Shown: positions 25,795 through 36,522, counted from the stretch's first letter. The stretch is DNA of 64,000 bases from Frateuria_A yonginensis (GCF_037137055.1 NZ_JBBBNY010000001.1:1-64000), one strand, 5' to 3'. The notes: generated by a model not told the origin, from the letters alone. Numbers and translations are program-made.

Positions 25795-26304
25795 TCACGG
25801 CGGCGTGGCGGGCGGGCCGCTGTCGAAGCGCATCGGCAGTTCACCATGCACCCCCTCGGGTGCATCGGACGGCACCGCGAAGCGCCAGTGCCGGACGGTG
25901 GCCAAGGCGTGCGCGTCGAGCACCGGATCGCCGCTGGACCGGGCGATGTCCGCGGAAGTCACCCGCCCGCTGCCGTCGGTCGCGACGTCCAGCACGACGC
26001 GGCCATCGAGGTGGCCGCGCAGCTTCGCCCAGGACGCGTCTGAGGGCGGTATCTCGAGCGGTACAAGAACCGCCGGCGGAGGCGTGATGCGCGCCACCAC
26101 GTCTGGCTGCGCGCCCACCACGCGCGGCGCGGCATGGGTGCGATGGCGGGACGCGGCGTGGCGCGAGCGTGCCGCCGCGACGGCGCCGGGCCGAGGGGGT
26201 GGCCCGATCCAGTCGTCGGTGAGGCCGCTCAGCCAGTCCGTGCCCCAGACACTGACGAACAGGGCCAGCACGCTCAGGGCGGTGGTGACGCGCAGGCGCG
26301 GCAT
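25795..26304 (-). CDS. TonB-like protein
   Basis: A 169-residue protein with an N-terminal membrane helix (about 7-24), a Pro/Ala/Arg-rich periplasmic linker (about 35-85) and a TonB C-terminal domain (about 90-160). The domain shows the family pattern GRVVLDVATDGSGRVTSADIARSSGDPVLDAHAL in essence (strand, DGxV, SGxxxLD, A). TonB links the proton-motive force to outer-membrane receptors, but no ExbB/ExbD genes are near, so it may be an accessory or orphan TonB. It ends 12 bases downstream-facing from the PLD gene (convergent) and its start is just after the thiolase stop, so they may form an operon. Confidence 0.8.
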   Translation of the reverse strand: MPRLRVTTALSVLALFVSVWGTDWLSGLTDDWIGPPPRPGAVAAARSRHAASRHRTHAAPRVVGAQPDVVARITPPPAVLVPLEIPPSDASWAKLRGHLDGRVVLDVATDGSGRVTSADIARSSGDPVLDAHALATVRHWRFAVPSDAPEGVHGELPMRFDSGPPATPP

Positions 26305-26316
26305 GGCCGGTCGGGA

Positions 26317-27600
26317 TCAACGCTCCAGGATCGCCACCACGCCCATGCCGCCGGCGGTGCACACCGAGATCAGGCCGCGACCGGAGCCCTTCTGCGCCAG
26401 CTCCTTGGCCAGCGTAGCGACCAGCCGCGCACCGGTGGCGGCGAACGGGTGCCCGGTGGCCAGGCTGGAGCCGTGCACGTTGAGCCTGGCCGGGTCGATG
26501 CTGCCCAGCGGCGCGGAGAGGCCCAGCCGGTTGCGGCAGTAGTCGGCGCTCTCCCACGCGCGCAGCGTGCACAGCACCTGTGCGGCGAACGCCTCGTGGA
26601 TCTCGTAGAAGTCGAAGTCCTGCAGGGCCAGCCCGTTGCGCGCGAGCAGCCGCGCGACCGCCACCGTGGGCGCCATCAGCAGGCCCTCGCCGTGGACGAA
26701 GTCGACCGCCGCCACCTCGGCATCGCGCAGCCAGGCCTGCACCGGCAGGTTGCGCCGCGTGGCCCAGTCTTCGCTGGCCAGCAGCACCGCGGCGGCGCCG
26801 TCGGACAACGCGGTGGAGTTGCCGGCGGTGAGCGTGCCGTGGCCCGAGGTGCGGTCGAACGCGGGCTTGAGGGTGGCCAGCTTCTCCATGCTGGTGTCCG
26901 GGCGCAGGATGTTGTCGCGGCGCACGCCGCGGAACGGGATCACCAGGTCGTCCATGAAACCCGACGCGTAGGCGGCGGCGAGCTTGCGGTGGCTCTCCAG
27001 CGCCAGCGCATCCTGCGACTGCCGGTCGATGTGCCACTCGCGCGCCATCTTCTCGCAATGCTCGCCCATCGACATGCCGGTACGCGGCTCGGCCACGCCC
27101 GGGAACGAGGGCTTGAGCTCGGCCGGCGAGAAGCCGCGCGTGGCGGCGGCGAGCTTGTCCTGCCAGCCCTTGGCGCGGTTGATCGCCAGCAGCCGCTTGC
27201 GCAGGCGCTCACCGTACACGATCGGCACGTCGCTGGTGGTGTCCGAGCCGGCGGCGATGCCCGATTCGATCTGCCCGGTGGCGATCTTGTTGCCGACGAT
27301 GATGGCGTTGTCCAGCGAGGTCCCGCAGGCACGCGCGGTGGTGATGCCGGGCGTGGTCGGGGCCAGGCCCGAACTGAGCAGCGCCTCGCGCGCGAGGTTC
27401 CAGTCGGCGGCGTGCTTGATCACCGCGCCCAGCGCGACCTCGCCCAGCTCCACCCCATGCAGCCCGTACCGCTCCACCAGCGCCCCGAGCACCTTCACCG
27501 ACATGCCGAAATTGCCGACGTCGGCGTAGGCCGTGTTGTTGCGGCAGAACGGGATGCGCACGCCTCCGATCACACCGACGCGCTTGAGGGTTTTTTCCAT
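26317..27600 (-). CDS. Acetyl-CoA C-acyltransferase (FadI-like thiolase)
   Basis: A 427-residue thiolase with the acyl-accepting cysteine C92 in ARACGTSLD, the EIHEAFAAQ motif (about 335), H384 in TGHPFAATG and the second catalytic cysteine C414 in CTAGGMG. Length and the inserted loop (AATRGFSPAELKP region) fit FadI-type thiolases of beta-oxidation better than the shorter PhaA type. It has no FadJ or FadB partner next to it, so it may act in fatty-acid degradation or ketone metabolism together with the 3-hydroxybutyrate dehydrogenase elsewhere in the window. The latter link is inference. Confidence 0.9.
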   Translation of the reverse strand: MEKTLKRVGVIGGVRIPFCRNNTAYADVGNFGMSVKVLGALVERYGLHGVELGEVALGAVIKHAADWNLAREALLSSGLAPTTPGITTARACGTSLDNAIIVGNKIATGQIESGIAAGSDTTSDVPIVYGERLRKRLLAINRAKGWQDKLAAATRGFSPAELKPSFPGVAEPRTGMSMGEHCEKMAREWHIDRQSQDALALESHRKLAAAYASGFMDDLVIPFRGVRRDNILRPDTSMEKLATLKPAFDRTSGHGTLTAGNSTALSDGAAAVLLASEDWATRRNLPVQAWLRDAEVAAVDFVHGEGLLMAPTVAVARLLARNGLALQDFDFYEIHEAFAAQVLCTLRAWESADYCRNRLGLSAPLGSIDPARLNVHGSSLATGHPFAATGARLVATLAKELAQKGSGRGLISVCTAGGMGVVAILER

Positions 27601-27729
27601 GTCCTGGGCGGGTCCTTGCGGCTTGAGTTCCCAAGGCTAACCCGCACGCCGAGGCGGCGGAAGCCCGGAAACGTGAACGGGTGGGCTGTCCTATACTTCG
27701 CGGTTTCCTGCCGTTCGGAATCGCCCTCG

Positions 27730-28851
27730 ATGGAAGCGCAACCGCCCGTCGCCCTGCCCGCGGTGCTCGCGCTGGAACTGTCGCCCGGCCAGGTGCCTCC
27801 CGCCACCTTGAGCCGCGACGACGCGGCCGAACTGGCCGCGCGCGTCGCCACCGATCTGCACGCGCTGCTGCCGGGCGTGGGCGAGGCGCGACTGGCGCTG
27901 GCCGGCGCGCTGTTCGACCCGGTCGAGCTGCTGCGGCCCGGTTTCCCGGTCTGGGCAACGCTCGACGAACTGGCCCGGCGCGTGCCGCGCGGGCACCTGG
28001 AGCACGTGGTCGCCTTCGGCACCCACGAGGGCCGCATGCCGGCGCAGCCACTGCAGCCGGAGCCCGAGCACGCCGGCGGCGCGCTGCGGCTGGTGCCGCT
28101 CTCGATCCTGGCGCCCGAGCCGCTGGCGCAAGCCCTGGCCGGTCGGATCGAGGTGGAGCTGGTCGGCCGCGGCGAGGCCGGCGCGCGGACCGCCGATTGG
28201 CTGATGCGCACGCTCGGCATACGACTCGAGCACGCCCGCTACCTGAGCCGCAACGACCTGCTCGCGCTCACCTGCGTGCAGTACGAACACGTCAACCTGG
28301 CGCCGCTGTGGACGCTGCTGGAGACCGCGCTGCTCACGCCCTACCGGGAGGAGCACACGCTCAGCGCGCGTGGCCTGCCGCTGCACTACGCCGACGGCGT
28401 GGTGCGCGCCGGCTCGCCGGCGGCCTGGCTGGCCGCGCAGGATGGCGCCCCGGGCGAGCGCGCGCATGCCTTCGCCGGGCTGGTGTTCGAGCTGCGCCAG
28501 TACGCGGCGCTGCTGCACGCGCACCGGCTGCCGTTGCAGCTGGAGTGCGGCGAGGCGGCCGAGGGCTGGCTGCTGGAAACGCTGGCGCCGCCCGACCCGG
28601 GGGCGGCGCCGCCGAGCCTGATCGCCCATGAGGCACCGGGGCTGGGCACGGTGGCGGTGACCGTCGCGCAGGCCGGCGCCGACGGCCAGCCGCGGCCGCT
28701 CGCGCACGGCTACCCGCTGGCGCCGCAGGCACTCGGGCCGCTGGTGGCGGTGCTCGCCGCCCGCTACGGCATCGAGCCGGCGCTGCATGCGCAGGGCCGG
28801 GTGGTGCTCGGCCGGCACGGCCTGGGCGCGCCGGCCGCCAGCCGGCACTAG
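27730..28851 (+). CDS. Conserved-looking protein of unknown function
   Basis: A 373-residue cytoplasmic-looking protein with no signal peptide or transmembrane helix. It is rich in Leu, Ala, Glu and Arg, with several histidines, including GHLEHVVAFGTHEGRMP (about 92-108) and two later stretches (RNDLLALTCVQYEHVNLAPLW about 176-196; HAFAGLVFELRQYAALLHAHRLPL about 247-270). Codon use is like that of its neighbours, and the open frame is long and free of stops only on this strand, so it is a real gene. I do not recognise the family. It is divergent from the thiolase; a TATACT (27691-27696) could be its -10. Confidence 0.65.
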   Translation: MEAQPPVALPAVLALELSPGQVPPATLSRDDAAELAARVATDLHALLPGVGEARLALAGALFDPVELLRPGFPVWATLDELARRVPRGHLEHVVAFGTHEGRMPAQPLQPEPEHAGGALRLVPLSILAPEPLAQALAGRIEVELVGRGEAGARTADWLMRTLGIRLEHARYLSRNDLLALTCVQYEHVNLAPLWTLLETALLTPYREEHTLSARGLPLHYADGVVRAGSPAAWLAAQDGAPGERAHAFAGLVFELRQYAALLHAHRLPLQLECGEAAEGWLLETLAPPDPGAAPPSLIAHEAPGLGTVAVTVAQAGADGQPRPLAHGYPLAPQALGPLVAVLAARYGIEPALHAQGRVVLGRHGLGAPAASRH

Positions 28852-28961
28852 CGCACCGTCCCCGAGGGGGGCGGCTCGGCGCTGCCGGCGGGCGCTTCTG
28901 GCATCCGCCGGGCCACAGGCGCATGATGGCCGCGAAAGCAGGCGGTGCGCTCGGGGGAGCC

Positions 28962-31460
28962 ATGAAGCAGCCTCTTGCACCGGACGGATCCCCGCCCGAT
29001 CCGGCTGGAGACGTCGGCCAGTCCGTGCGGAACTGGCCCGAGCACGTACTGCGCGGGATCCCCGCGCTGGTCCTCTATCTGGATGGCGACCTGCGCGTGC
29101 GCTTCGCCAACACGCCTCCGCGCCGCTGGGGCGGTATGGCGCCGGAGGCCATGGTCGGCCGTGCGGTGGGCGAGCTGCTCGACGGCGCCAGCGCGGCGCG
29201 GGTGACCGAGGCGCTGCTCGGCGCGCTCGGCGGCCAGGCGGCCACCGTCGACGGCGTGCTGCTCGACGGTTGCGCGCACCGCTACATGCACGCCAGCTTC
29301 CAGCCCGACGCCGACGCCCACGGCCGCGTGCAGGGCGTGTTCGCAGTGCTGATCGACATCACCGAGCGGCACGCGCTGGAGCTCAAGCTGCGCGAGAGCG
29401 AGCAGCGCTTCTTCGGCGCCTTCCAGCACGCCGCCATCGGCATGGCGCTGGTACGCCCGGACGGACGCTTCCTGCGCGTGAACCAGGCGGTGTGCCGCAT
29501 GCTCGGCTACAGCGAGGAGGAATTCCTGACCCTGAGCATCGCCGACGTCACCCATCCGGACGACTACGCCGACGACATGGCCCGCCTGCGCGAGATGCTC
29601 GCCGGCGGCACCGACGCCTACCAGATGGAGAAGCGCAACCTGCACAAGGACGGCCACGTCGTGCACTTCCAGCTCAGCGTCTCGCTGGTGCGCGACGAGC
29701 ACGGCAAGCCGCTGTACTTCGTATCGCAGGTGCAGGACATCAGCCAGCGCAAGCAGTACGAAGAGGCGCTGTTCCGCGAACGCGAGCTGGCCGAGGTGAC
29801 CTTGAACTCGATCGGCGACGCGGTGATCGCCGCCGACCTGGAGCTGCGTGTCACCGCGCTCAACCCGGTGGCCGAAGGGCTCACCGGCTGGAGCGCGGGC
29901 GAGGCGCGCGGGCGGCCGATGGACGAGGTGTTCCGCCTGTGCGACGCGCGCACCGGCGCGCCGCTTGCCAATCCGCTGCGCGCGGCGATCGAGCGCAACG
30001 CGATCGTCGACCTGGAGGGCAAGGCGTTGCTGCTGCATCGCAACGGCTTCGAAACCCCGATCGAGGACTCGTCGGCCCCGATCCACGACCGCACCGGCCA
30101 CGCCATCGGCGGCGTGCTGGTGTTCCGCGACGTCAGCGAGACGCGCTCGCTGGCGCTGCGAATGATCCACCTGAGCCAGATCGATACGCTGACCGGGCTG
30201 CCCAACCGCAGCCAGCTGCAGAGCCACATCGAGCGCGTGGTCGCCACCGCCCACCGCCGCCAGCAGCGCTGCGCGCTGCTCTACCTGGACATCGACCATT
30301 TCAAGCGCATCAACGAGCAGCACGGCCCCGCCAACGGCGATCGCGTGCTGCGCGCGTTCGCCGCGCAACTGCGCCAGGCGCTGCACGACGACGACCTGCT
30401 GTGCCGCCACCACGGCGACGAATTCGTCGTGCTGCTGCCGCAGGTGCAGGCGCCGGGCCAGGCCGCCAGCGCCGCGCAGCGGCTGATCGCCTACGGCGAG
30501 CACACCGCGGTGCCCGGCCTGCCGGAACTCGCGCTGCGCGTCTCGGTGGGCATCAGCCTGTTCCCCGACGACGCGGTGGATGCCGACGCGCTACTGCGCA
30601 ACGCGGACAGCGCCATGTACGAGGTCAAGATCGGCGGCCGCCACGGCTATCGCTTCTTCACCGCCTCGATGAACGAGCGCGCGGCGGCGCGACGGCGCAT
30701 CGAGGCCGAGCTGCGCCGGGCGATGACGCGCGGCGATCTCATACTGCACTACCAGCCGAAGGTCGACGCCGTGAACGAACGCATCGTCGGCGCCGAGGCG
30801 CTGCTGCGCTGGCCGGGCGCCGAGGGTTTGGCGCACTGTGCCACCGAGCAGTTCGTCGCGGTGGCCGAGGACACCGGCCTGATCGTGCCGCTCGGCGCCT
30901 GGGTGCTGCGCGAAGCCTGCCGCCAGGCCCATCGCTGGCAGCGCGGCGGCGTGGGCCTGCCGGTCGCGGTCAACGTCTCGGCGCTGCAGTTCCAGCATGC
31001 CGGCTTCCTGGCCGAGCTCGAGGCGGTGCTGGCCGAGTGCGCGCTGGACCCGTCGCTGCTGGAGCTGGAACTGACCGAGCGCACGGTGATGGCCGGCGGC
31101 GACGCGACCATCGCCCTGCTGCAGCGGATCCGCCGCTGCGGCGTGCGGCTCTCGCTGGACGATTTCGGCACCGGCTACTGCAGCCTGTCCTACCTCAAGC
31201 ACTTCCCGGTCGACGCGCTGAAGATCGACCGCGCCTTCGTGCGCGACGTCGAATCGGACAGCGACACCGCGGCGATCACCCAGGCGATCATCGCGATGGC
31301 GCGCAGCCTGGGCAAGGTGGTGGTGGCCGAGGGCGTGGAGACGCGGGCCCAGGCGGAATACCTGCGCGCGGCCGGTTGCGCGCAACTGCAGGGCTTCCTC
31401 TACGGCGAGCCGATGGCGGCCGCCGTGCTGGGCGAACGCCTCGCCGCCCAGCGCCGCTGA
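28962..31460 (+). CDS. PAS-GGDEF-EAL cyclic-di-GMP signalling protein
   Basis: An 832-residue cytoplasmic sensor with three PAS-type modules (about 20-130, 135-260 and 270-395), a diguanylate-cyclase-like domain (about 398-565) and an EAL domain (about 575-832). The cyclase signature is HGDEF (484-488) rather than GGDEF, so cyclase activity may be lost or reduced. The EAL motif (EALLRW, E612) and DDFGTGYCSLSYL with KIDRAFVRD are intact, so c-di-GMP phosphodiesterase is the likelier output. Start at 28962 is preferred because GGGGGAG precedes it; ATGs at 28923 and 28926 are alternatives. No membrane helix is seen. Confidence 0.9.
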   Translation: MKQPLAPDGSPPDPAGDVGQSVRNWPEHVLRGIPALVLYLDGDLRVRFANTPPRRWGGMAPEAMVGRAVGELLDGASAARVTEALLGALGGQAATVDGVLLDGCAHRYMHASFQPDADAHGRVQGVFAVLIDITERHALELKLRESEQRFFGAFQHAAIGMALVRPDGRFLRVNQAVCRMLGYSEEEFLTLSIADVTHPDDYADDMARLREMLAGGTDAYQMEKRNLHKDGHVVHFQLSVSLVRDEHGKPLYFVSQVQDISQRKQYEEALFRERELAEVTLNSIGDAVIAADLELRVTALNPVAEGLTGWSAGEARGRPMDEVFRLCDARTGAPLANPLRAAIERNAIVDLEGKALLLHRNGFETPIEDSSAPIHDRTGHAIGGVLVFRDVSETRSLALRMIHLSQIDTLTGLPNRSQLQSHIERVVATAHRRQQRCALLYLDIDHFKRINEQHGPANGDRVLRAFAAQLRQALHDDDLLCRHHGDEFVVLLPQVQAPGQAASAAQRLIAYGEHTAVPGLPELALRVSVGISLFPDDAVDADALLRNADSAMYEVKIGGRHGYRFFTASMNERAAARRRIEAELRRAMTRGDLILHYQPKVDAVNERIVGAEALLRWPGAEGLAHCATEQFVAVAEDTGLIVPLGAWVLREACRQAHRWQRGGVGLPVAVNVSALQFQHAGFLAELEAVLAECALDPSLLELELTERTVMAGGDATIALLQRIRRCGVRLSLDDFGTGYCSLSYLKHFPVDALKIDRAFVRDVESDSDTAAITQAIIAMARSLGKVVVAEGVETRAQAEYLRAAGCAQLQGFLYGEPMAAAVLGERLAAQRR

Positions 31461-31473
31461 GCCTGCCGCGGCG

Positions 31474-31935
31474 TCAGGCCGGCAGCGGCTCCTCGTACAT
31501 CAGGTAGTGGCACCGCGCCATGCCGAGCTCGGCATAGGTGCGCTGCGCGCGGTGGTTCTCCGTCTCCACGTAGAGCCGCAGGCCGACCGCGCCGGCGGCG
31601 CGCGCCTGGTCGCGCACGGCGGCGTACAGCGCGCGGAACACGCCGCCGCGCCGCGCCGCGGGCACCACGTAGACGCTCTGGATCCACCAGAAGTCGCCGC
31701 AGCGCCAGTCGCTCCACTCGTAGGTGACCAGCAGGCTGCCGACCGCCGTGCCGCCGCGTTCGGCTACCAGGTAGAAGCCGCGACGCGGGTCGTCGAACAC
31801 GCCCGCCACGCCACGCGCGAGCACGCTGCGGTCCAACGCCTTGGCCTCGGTCTCCTGCGCCATCGCGGCGTTCCAGTCGACTAGGTGGGGGATGTCGGCA
31901 CGGGCGGCACGGCGGATGGCGAGAGGTTCGGACAT
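31474..31935 (-). CDS. GNAT family N-acetyltransferase
   Basis: A 153-residue single-domain GNAT enzyme. The acetyl-CoA site shows as IQSVYVVPAARRGGVFRALYAAV (about 84-106, the V/I-x-x-x-R-x-x-G-x-G/A motif) and the C-terminal LYVETENHRAQRTYAELGM motif (about 122-140). Substrate cannot be deduced. It converges with the GGDEF-EAL gene, stop codons 13 bases apart, and is separated from ntrC by repeat copy 2. Confidence 0.85.
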   Translation of the reverse strand: MSEPLAIRRAARADIPHLVDWNAAMAQETEAKALDRSVLARGVAGVFDDPRRGFYLVAERGGTAVGSLLVTYEWSDWRCGDFWWIQSVYVVPAARRGGVFRALYAAVRDQARAAGAVGLRLYVETENHRAQRTYAELGMARCHYLMYEEPLPA

Positions 31936-31985
31936 GGCGTTCTACCTGGAAGGGTTTCCGATTATGCGGTCCCGCCCCCGCTGTT

Positions 31986-32066
31986 GCAGGAGCGAGCTTG
32001 CTCGCGATGCCTTTGCCCGGTCCCGGGCCGAGAGGAACCCGCGCCTCGCGAGCAAGCTCGCTCCCG
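31986..32066. repeat. GTAG/REP-like inverted repeat, copy 2
   Basis: Left arm GCAGGAGCGAGCTTGCTCGC (from 31986) and right arm CGCGAGCAAGCTCGCTCCCG (to 32066) are near-perfect complements, and each arm also contains a small internal palindrome (GAGCGAGCTTGCTC). The repeat fills the gap between the GNAT gene and the end of ntrC, where it could act as transcription stop. Confidence 0.8.
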
Positions 32067-32077
32067 CGACTTCGCAG

Positions 32078-33447
<1,370 letters not shown>

Positions 33448-33451
<4 letters not shown>

Positions 33452-34503
33452 GGCCTCGTTTCCTCCGGTGCGGGGCCCGCCGCGGAAAGGCCGATCGTCG
33501 CCTCGGGCTCGAGCGGCAACAGCAGCGTGAACGTGGTGGCGCCGGCGGTGCCGGCGTGGCGCAGTTCGCCACCGTGTTCGTTGGCGATCTCGCGGGCCAA
33601 CGCCAGGCCCAGGCCGGTGCCGTCGGCGCGACCGGAGACCAGCGGCTGGAACAGCGTCCCGCGCAACGCGGGCGGCACCCCCGCGCCGTCGTCGATCACG
33701 TCCAGGCGCAGCGCCGTGCGCAGCATGCGCTCGCCCAGTCGCACGCCATGCTCGGCGCGGGTGCGCAGGACCAGCGTGCGCGCGCCCGCCTCGCGCGCGT
33801 TGCGCGCCAGGTTCAGCAGCAACTGCTGCAGGCGGTCGGCGTCGCCGCACAGGTCCGGCAAACTGGGGTCGTAGTCCTGGTGCACGATCAACGGGGCGGG
33901 CTCGGCGGCCAGCAGCGTGACCACCCGCTCGAGCACCGCATGGATGTTGAGGGCCGTCCGGCGCGGGGCGCCGTCGCGGTGCAGCAGCCGGTCGGCCAGT
34001 GCCGTCAGCCGGTCCGCCTCGGCGATGACCACGCCGGCCAGCGCCTTCAAGTCCGCATCGCCCACCCGACGCTGGAGCAGCTGCGCGGCACCGCGCAGCC
34101 CGGCCAGGGGGTTCTTCACCTCGTGCGCGAAGCCACGCAGGGTCGCCGACACCGGTGGGCTGTCGGGAGGGCGTTCGCCCAGCAGATGGACCTCCACCAG
34201 CCACTGCCCGTCGTCCCAGGCCTGCAGCGCGGCGTCGACGCGCCGGTCGACGCCGTCGGCGGCGGTCAGCACCTGGTCGCGCCACTGCACCGATGCCCCG
34301 CGCCCGCCGGCCCGCGCCGCCTGGGCGTCCAGGCCGGGTAGCGGCAACACGCTGGCGAGCGGCTGGCCGACCACGCCGCGCAGCCCGAGCGCCAGCCATT
34401 CGGCCAGCGCCGGGTTGATCCAGCGCACGCACAGGCCGGCGTCGGCCAGGACGAGCCCGGTCGAAAGCTGTTCCGCCCAGCGGCGCCAGGTGTCCTCGTG
34501 CAT
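33448..34503 (-). CDS. glnL: Nitrogen sensor kinase NtrB
   Basis: A 351-residue soluble histidine kinase: PAS domain (about 12-110), dimerisation/phospho-acceptor domain with H127 in GFAHEVKNPLAGLRG, and an ATPase domain with N box (LLNLARNARE, about 229), G1 (DDGAGVP) and G2 (GTGLGLAL). This is the NtrB form, which phosphorylates or, with PII, dephosphorylates NtrC. It overlaps ntrC by four bases. It starts 18 bases from the end of an NtrC-like site, so it is probably autoregulated. Confidence 0.95.
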
Positions 34504-34520
34504 GTGCCCATGATGGGCGT

Positions 34521-34537
34521 TGCGCCTTGCTGGTGCA
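34521..34537 (-). promoter_or_regulatory. NtrC-like operator upstream of ntrBC
   Basis: The 17-mer TGCGCCTTGCTGGTGCA is an imperfect dyad that matches the NtrC consensus from E. coli glnA (TGCACCA-N3-TGGTGCA) with two changes in the left half. It lies in the 45-bp gap between the hybrid kinase gene and ntrB, about 18 bp before the ntrB start, a position suited to autoregulation or repression. Confidence 0.65.
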
Positions 34538-34548
34538 ACGCGTGCCCG

Positions 34549-36462
34549 TTATCCGTGCGACGGATCCGCGCGGGCACCGCCGGCGGGCGGCGCGCCGGCC
34601 AGCACCGCATGCACGCGATGGGCCAGTTCGTCCAGGGTGAACGGCTTGCGCAGCAGCGCCACGCCCGGCTCCATGACCCCGCCGCGATCGAGCGCTTCGC
34701 GGGTGAAGCCGGTCATGTACAGCACCCGCAGCTGCGGCTGCAGCCGCAGCGCCAGTTCGGCCAGCTGGCGGCCGGTCATTTCGGCCATCACCACGTCGGT
34801 CAGCAGCAGCGCCACCTGGGGATTCGCCTCCAGGTTGGCCAGCGCGCGGTGCCCGCTCGGGGCGGTCAGCACGCTGTAGCCCAGTTCGGTCAGTGCCTCG
34901 GCGGCGAAGATGCGCACCGACGGGTCGTCCTCCACCAGCAGGATGGTGGTCGCGCTGTCCCCGCGCGGCAGCGCGTCGGCCTCGGCCGCCGGTGCGGGCA
35001 TCGGCGCCTGCAGGCTCCCTTCCGGCGCCCGCGGCAGGTAGATGCGGACCGTGGTGCCCTTCTTCGGCTCGCTGGCGATGTCCACGTGGCCGCCGGACTG
35101 TTTCACGAAGCCGTAGACCTGGCTCAGCCCCAGCCCGGTGCCCTTGCCCACCTCCTTGGTGGTGAAGAACGGATCGAAGGCCTTGGCCAGCACGTCCTCG
35201 CTCATGCCGTGTCCGGTGTCGGTGACCGCGATCATCACGTAGGGCCCGCTGCCGACGTCGGGGTGCCGGCTCGCGTAATCCTCGTCCAGCGCCACGTTGG
35301 CGGTCTGGATCGTCAGCCGGCCGCCTTCGGGCATGGCGTCGCGCGCGTTGACAGCGAGGTTGACCAGTGCGTTTTCTAGCTGGTTGACGTCGACCACCAC
35401 CGGCCACAGCCCGCCGGCCTGCACCAGTTCGATGGTGTAGATGCCGCCCAGGGTGCGGCGGATCATCTCGGTGATGCCGGCGACCGCCTCGTTCAGCGAC
35501 ACCAGCACCGGCCGCAGCGGCTGCTTGCGCGCGAACGCGAGCAGCCTGCGGGTGAGCTCGCCGGCGCGCTGCGCGCCCTCCAGGGCGTAGTCGATGTAGC
35601 GCTGCAGATCGGTGCCGCCCTTGGCCAGGCGCATGCGCATCAGCTCCAGATTGCCGATCACCACCGCCAGCATGTTGTTGAAGTCGTGCGCCAGGCCGCC
35701 GGTGAGCGCGCCGAGCGCCTCCATCTTGCGTGACTGGCGCACCGCCTCCTCCAGCATCGCCTGCTGCCGTACGCTGGCCTTGAGCGCCTCGTTGGAGGCG
35801 AGCAGCTCGTCGCGGGTGCGCACGATCATCCGGTGCCGGCGGGATATCTCGCGCAGGCTCAGCGTGGCCAGGCCCAGGATCGCGAGCGAAATCACCGATA
35901 CGCCCGCCAGCAGCCAGTCCGACAACACGCGCCCCTTGGCGCGCGCCACCTCGATGCGGCGGTCACAGTCGGCCTGCATGGCGCGCACGACGCGACGGAT
36001 CCGCTGCATCAGGTCCATCCCGACGTTGGAGCGGACCAGTTCCACCGCCGCCTGCTGTCGCCCGCCGTGGTAGAGAGCCAGCGTCTGCTCGATCTCGGCC
36101 TGCTTGGCGGCGACCAGGCCGCGCAGCTCGGTCAGCCGCTCGCGCGCCTGCGGTGAGCTGACCTGCGCGTCCAGCTCCCCCAGGGCTGCCTGCAGGCTGC
36201 TGCGCGCGGCGCGGTAGGGAGCGAGATAGACCGCCTGGCCGGTGAGCAGGTAGCCGCGCTGGGCGGTTTCCGCACCTTCGATCACCAGCAGCACTTCGGT
36301 CAGGGTATGCCTGACCGCTTCGGCTTTTTGTTCCTGCCGGATGCCCTGCTCGCGCACGTCCGCCAGCAGATAGGCACCGGCGAGCAGCAGCGCGAGCAAC
36401 ACGAAGCCAGCCGCCAGCACGATGCGGGATCGGATGAGGCTTGGTGGCCGGACGGCTGTCAT
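34549..36462 (-). CDS. CHASE3-type hybrid histidine kinase
   Basis: A 637-residue membrane sensor with two transmembrane helices (about 15-35 and 184-205) bracketing a helical extracytoplasmic CHASE3-like domain (about 38-180; contains ETAQRGYLLTG). It continues with a coiled linker, a phospho-acceptor domain (H259 in GGLAHDFNNMLAV), an ATPase domain (N box VNLAVNARDAMP; GKGTGLGLSQV) and a C-terminal receiver (about 505-620, D556 in LLTDVVM). The HDFNN form is typical of kinases that phosphorelay to their own receiver. It lies between glnA and ntrBC in the same direction, 45 bp before ntrB, suggesting a link with nitrogen control. No separate output protein is adjacent. Confidence 0.92.
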   Translation of the reverse strand: MTAVRPPSLIRSRIVLAAGFVLLALLLAGAYLLADVREQGIRQEQKAEAVRHTLTEVLLVIEGAETAQRGYLLTGQAVYLAPYRAARSSLQAALGELDAQVSSPQARERLTELRGLVAAKQAEIEQTLALYHGGRQQAAVELVRSNVGMDLMQRIRRVVRAMQADCDRRIEVARAKGRVLSDWLLAGVSVISLAILGLATLSLREISRRHRMIVRTRDELLASNEALKASVRQQAMLEEAVRQSRKMEALGALTGGLAHDFNNMLAVVIGNLELMRMRLAKGGTDLQRYIDYALEGAQRAGELTRRLLAFARKQPLRPVLVSLNEAVAGITEMIRRTLGGIYTIELVQAGGLWPVVVDVNQLENALVNLAVNARDAMPEGGRLTIQTANVALDEDYASRHPDVGSGPYVMIAVTDTGHGMSEDVLAKAFDPFFTTKEVGKGTGLGLSQVYGFVKQSGGHVDIASEPKKGTTVRIYLPRAPEGSLQAPMPAPAAEADALPRGDSATTILLVEDDPSVRIFAAEALTELGYSVLTAPSGHRALANLEANPQVALLLTDVVMAEMTGRQLAELALRLQPQLRVLYMTGFTREALDRGGVMEPGVALLRKPFTLDELAHRVHAVLAGAPPAGGARADPSHG

Positions 36463-36522
36463 CGTGGTGTCCCCTCGAACGCGCAGCCCTGCCCCGCGGG
36501 CCCGGTCGACCCGAGCGCCTCG

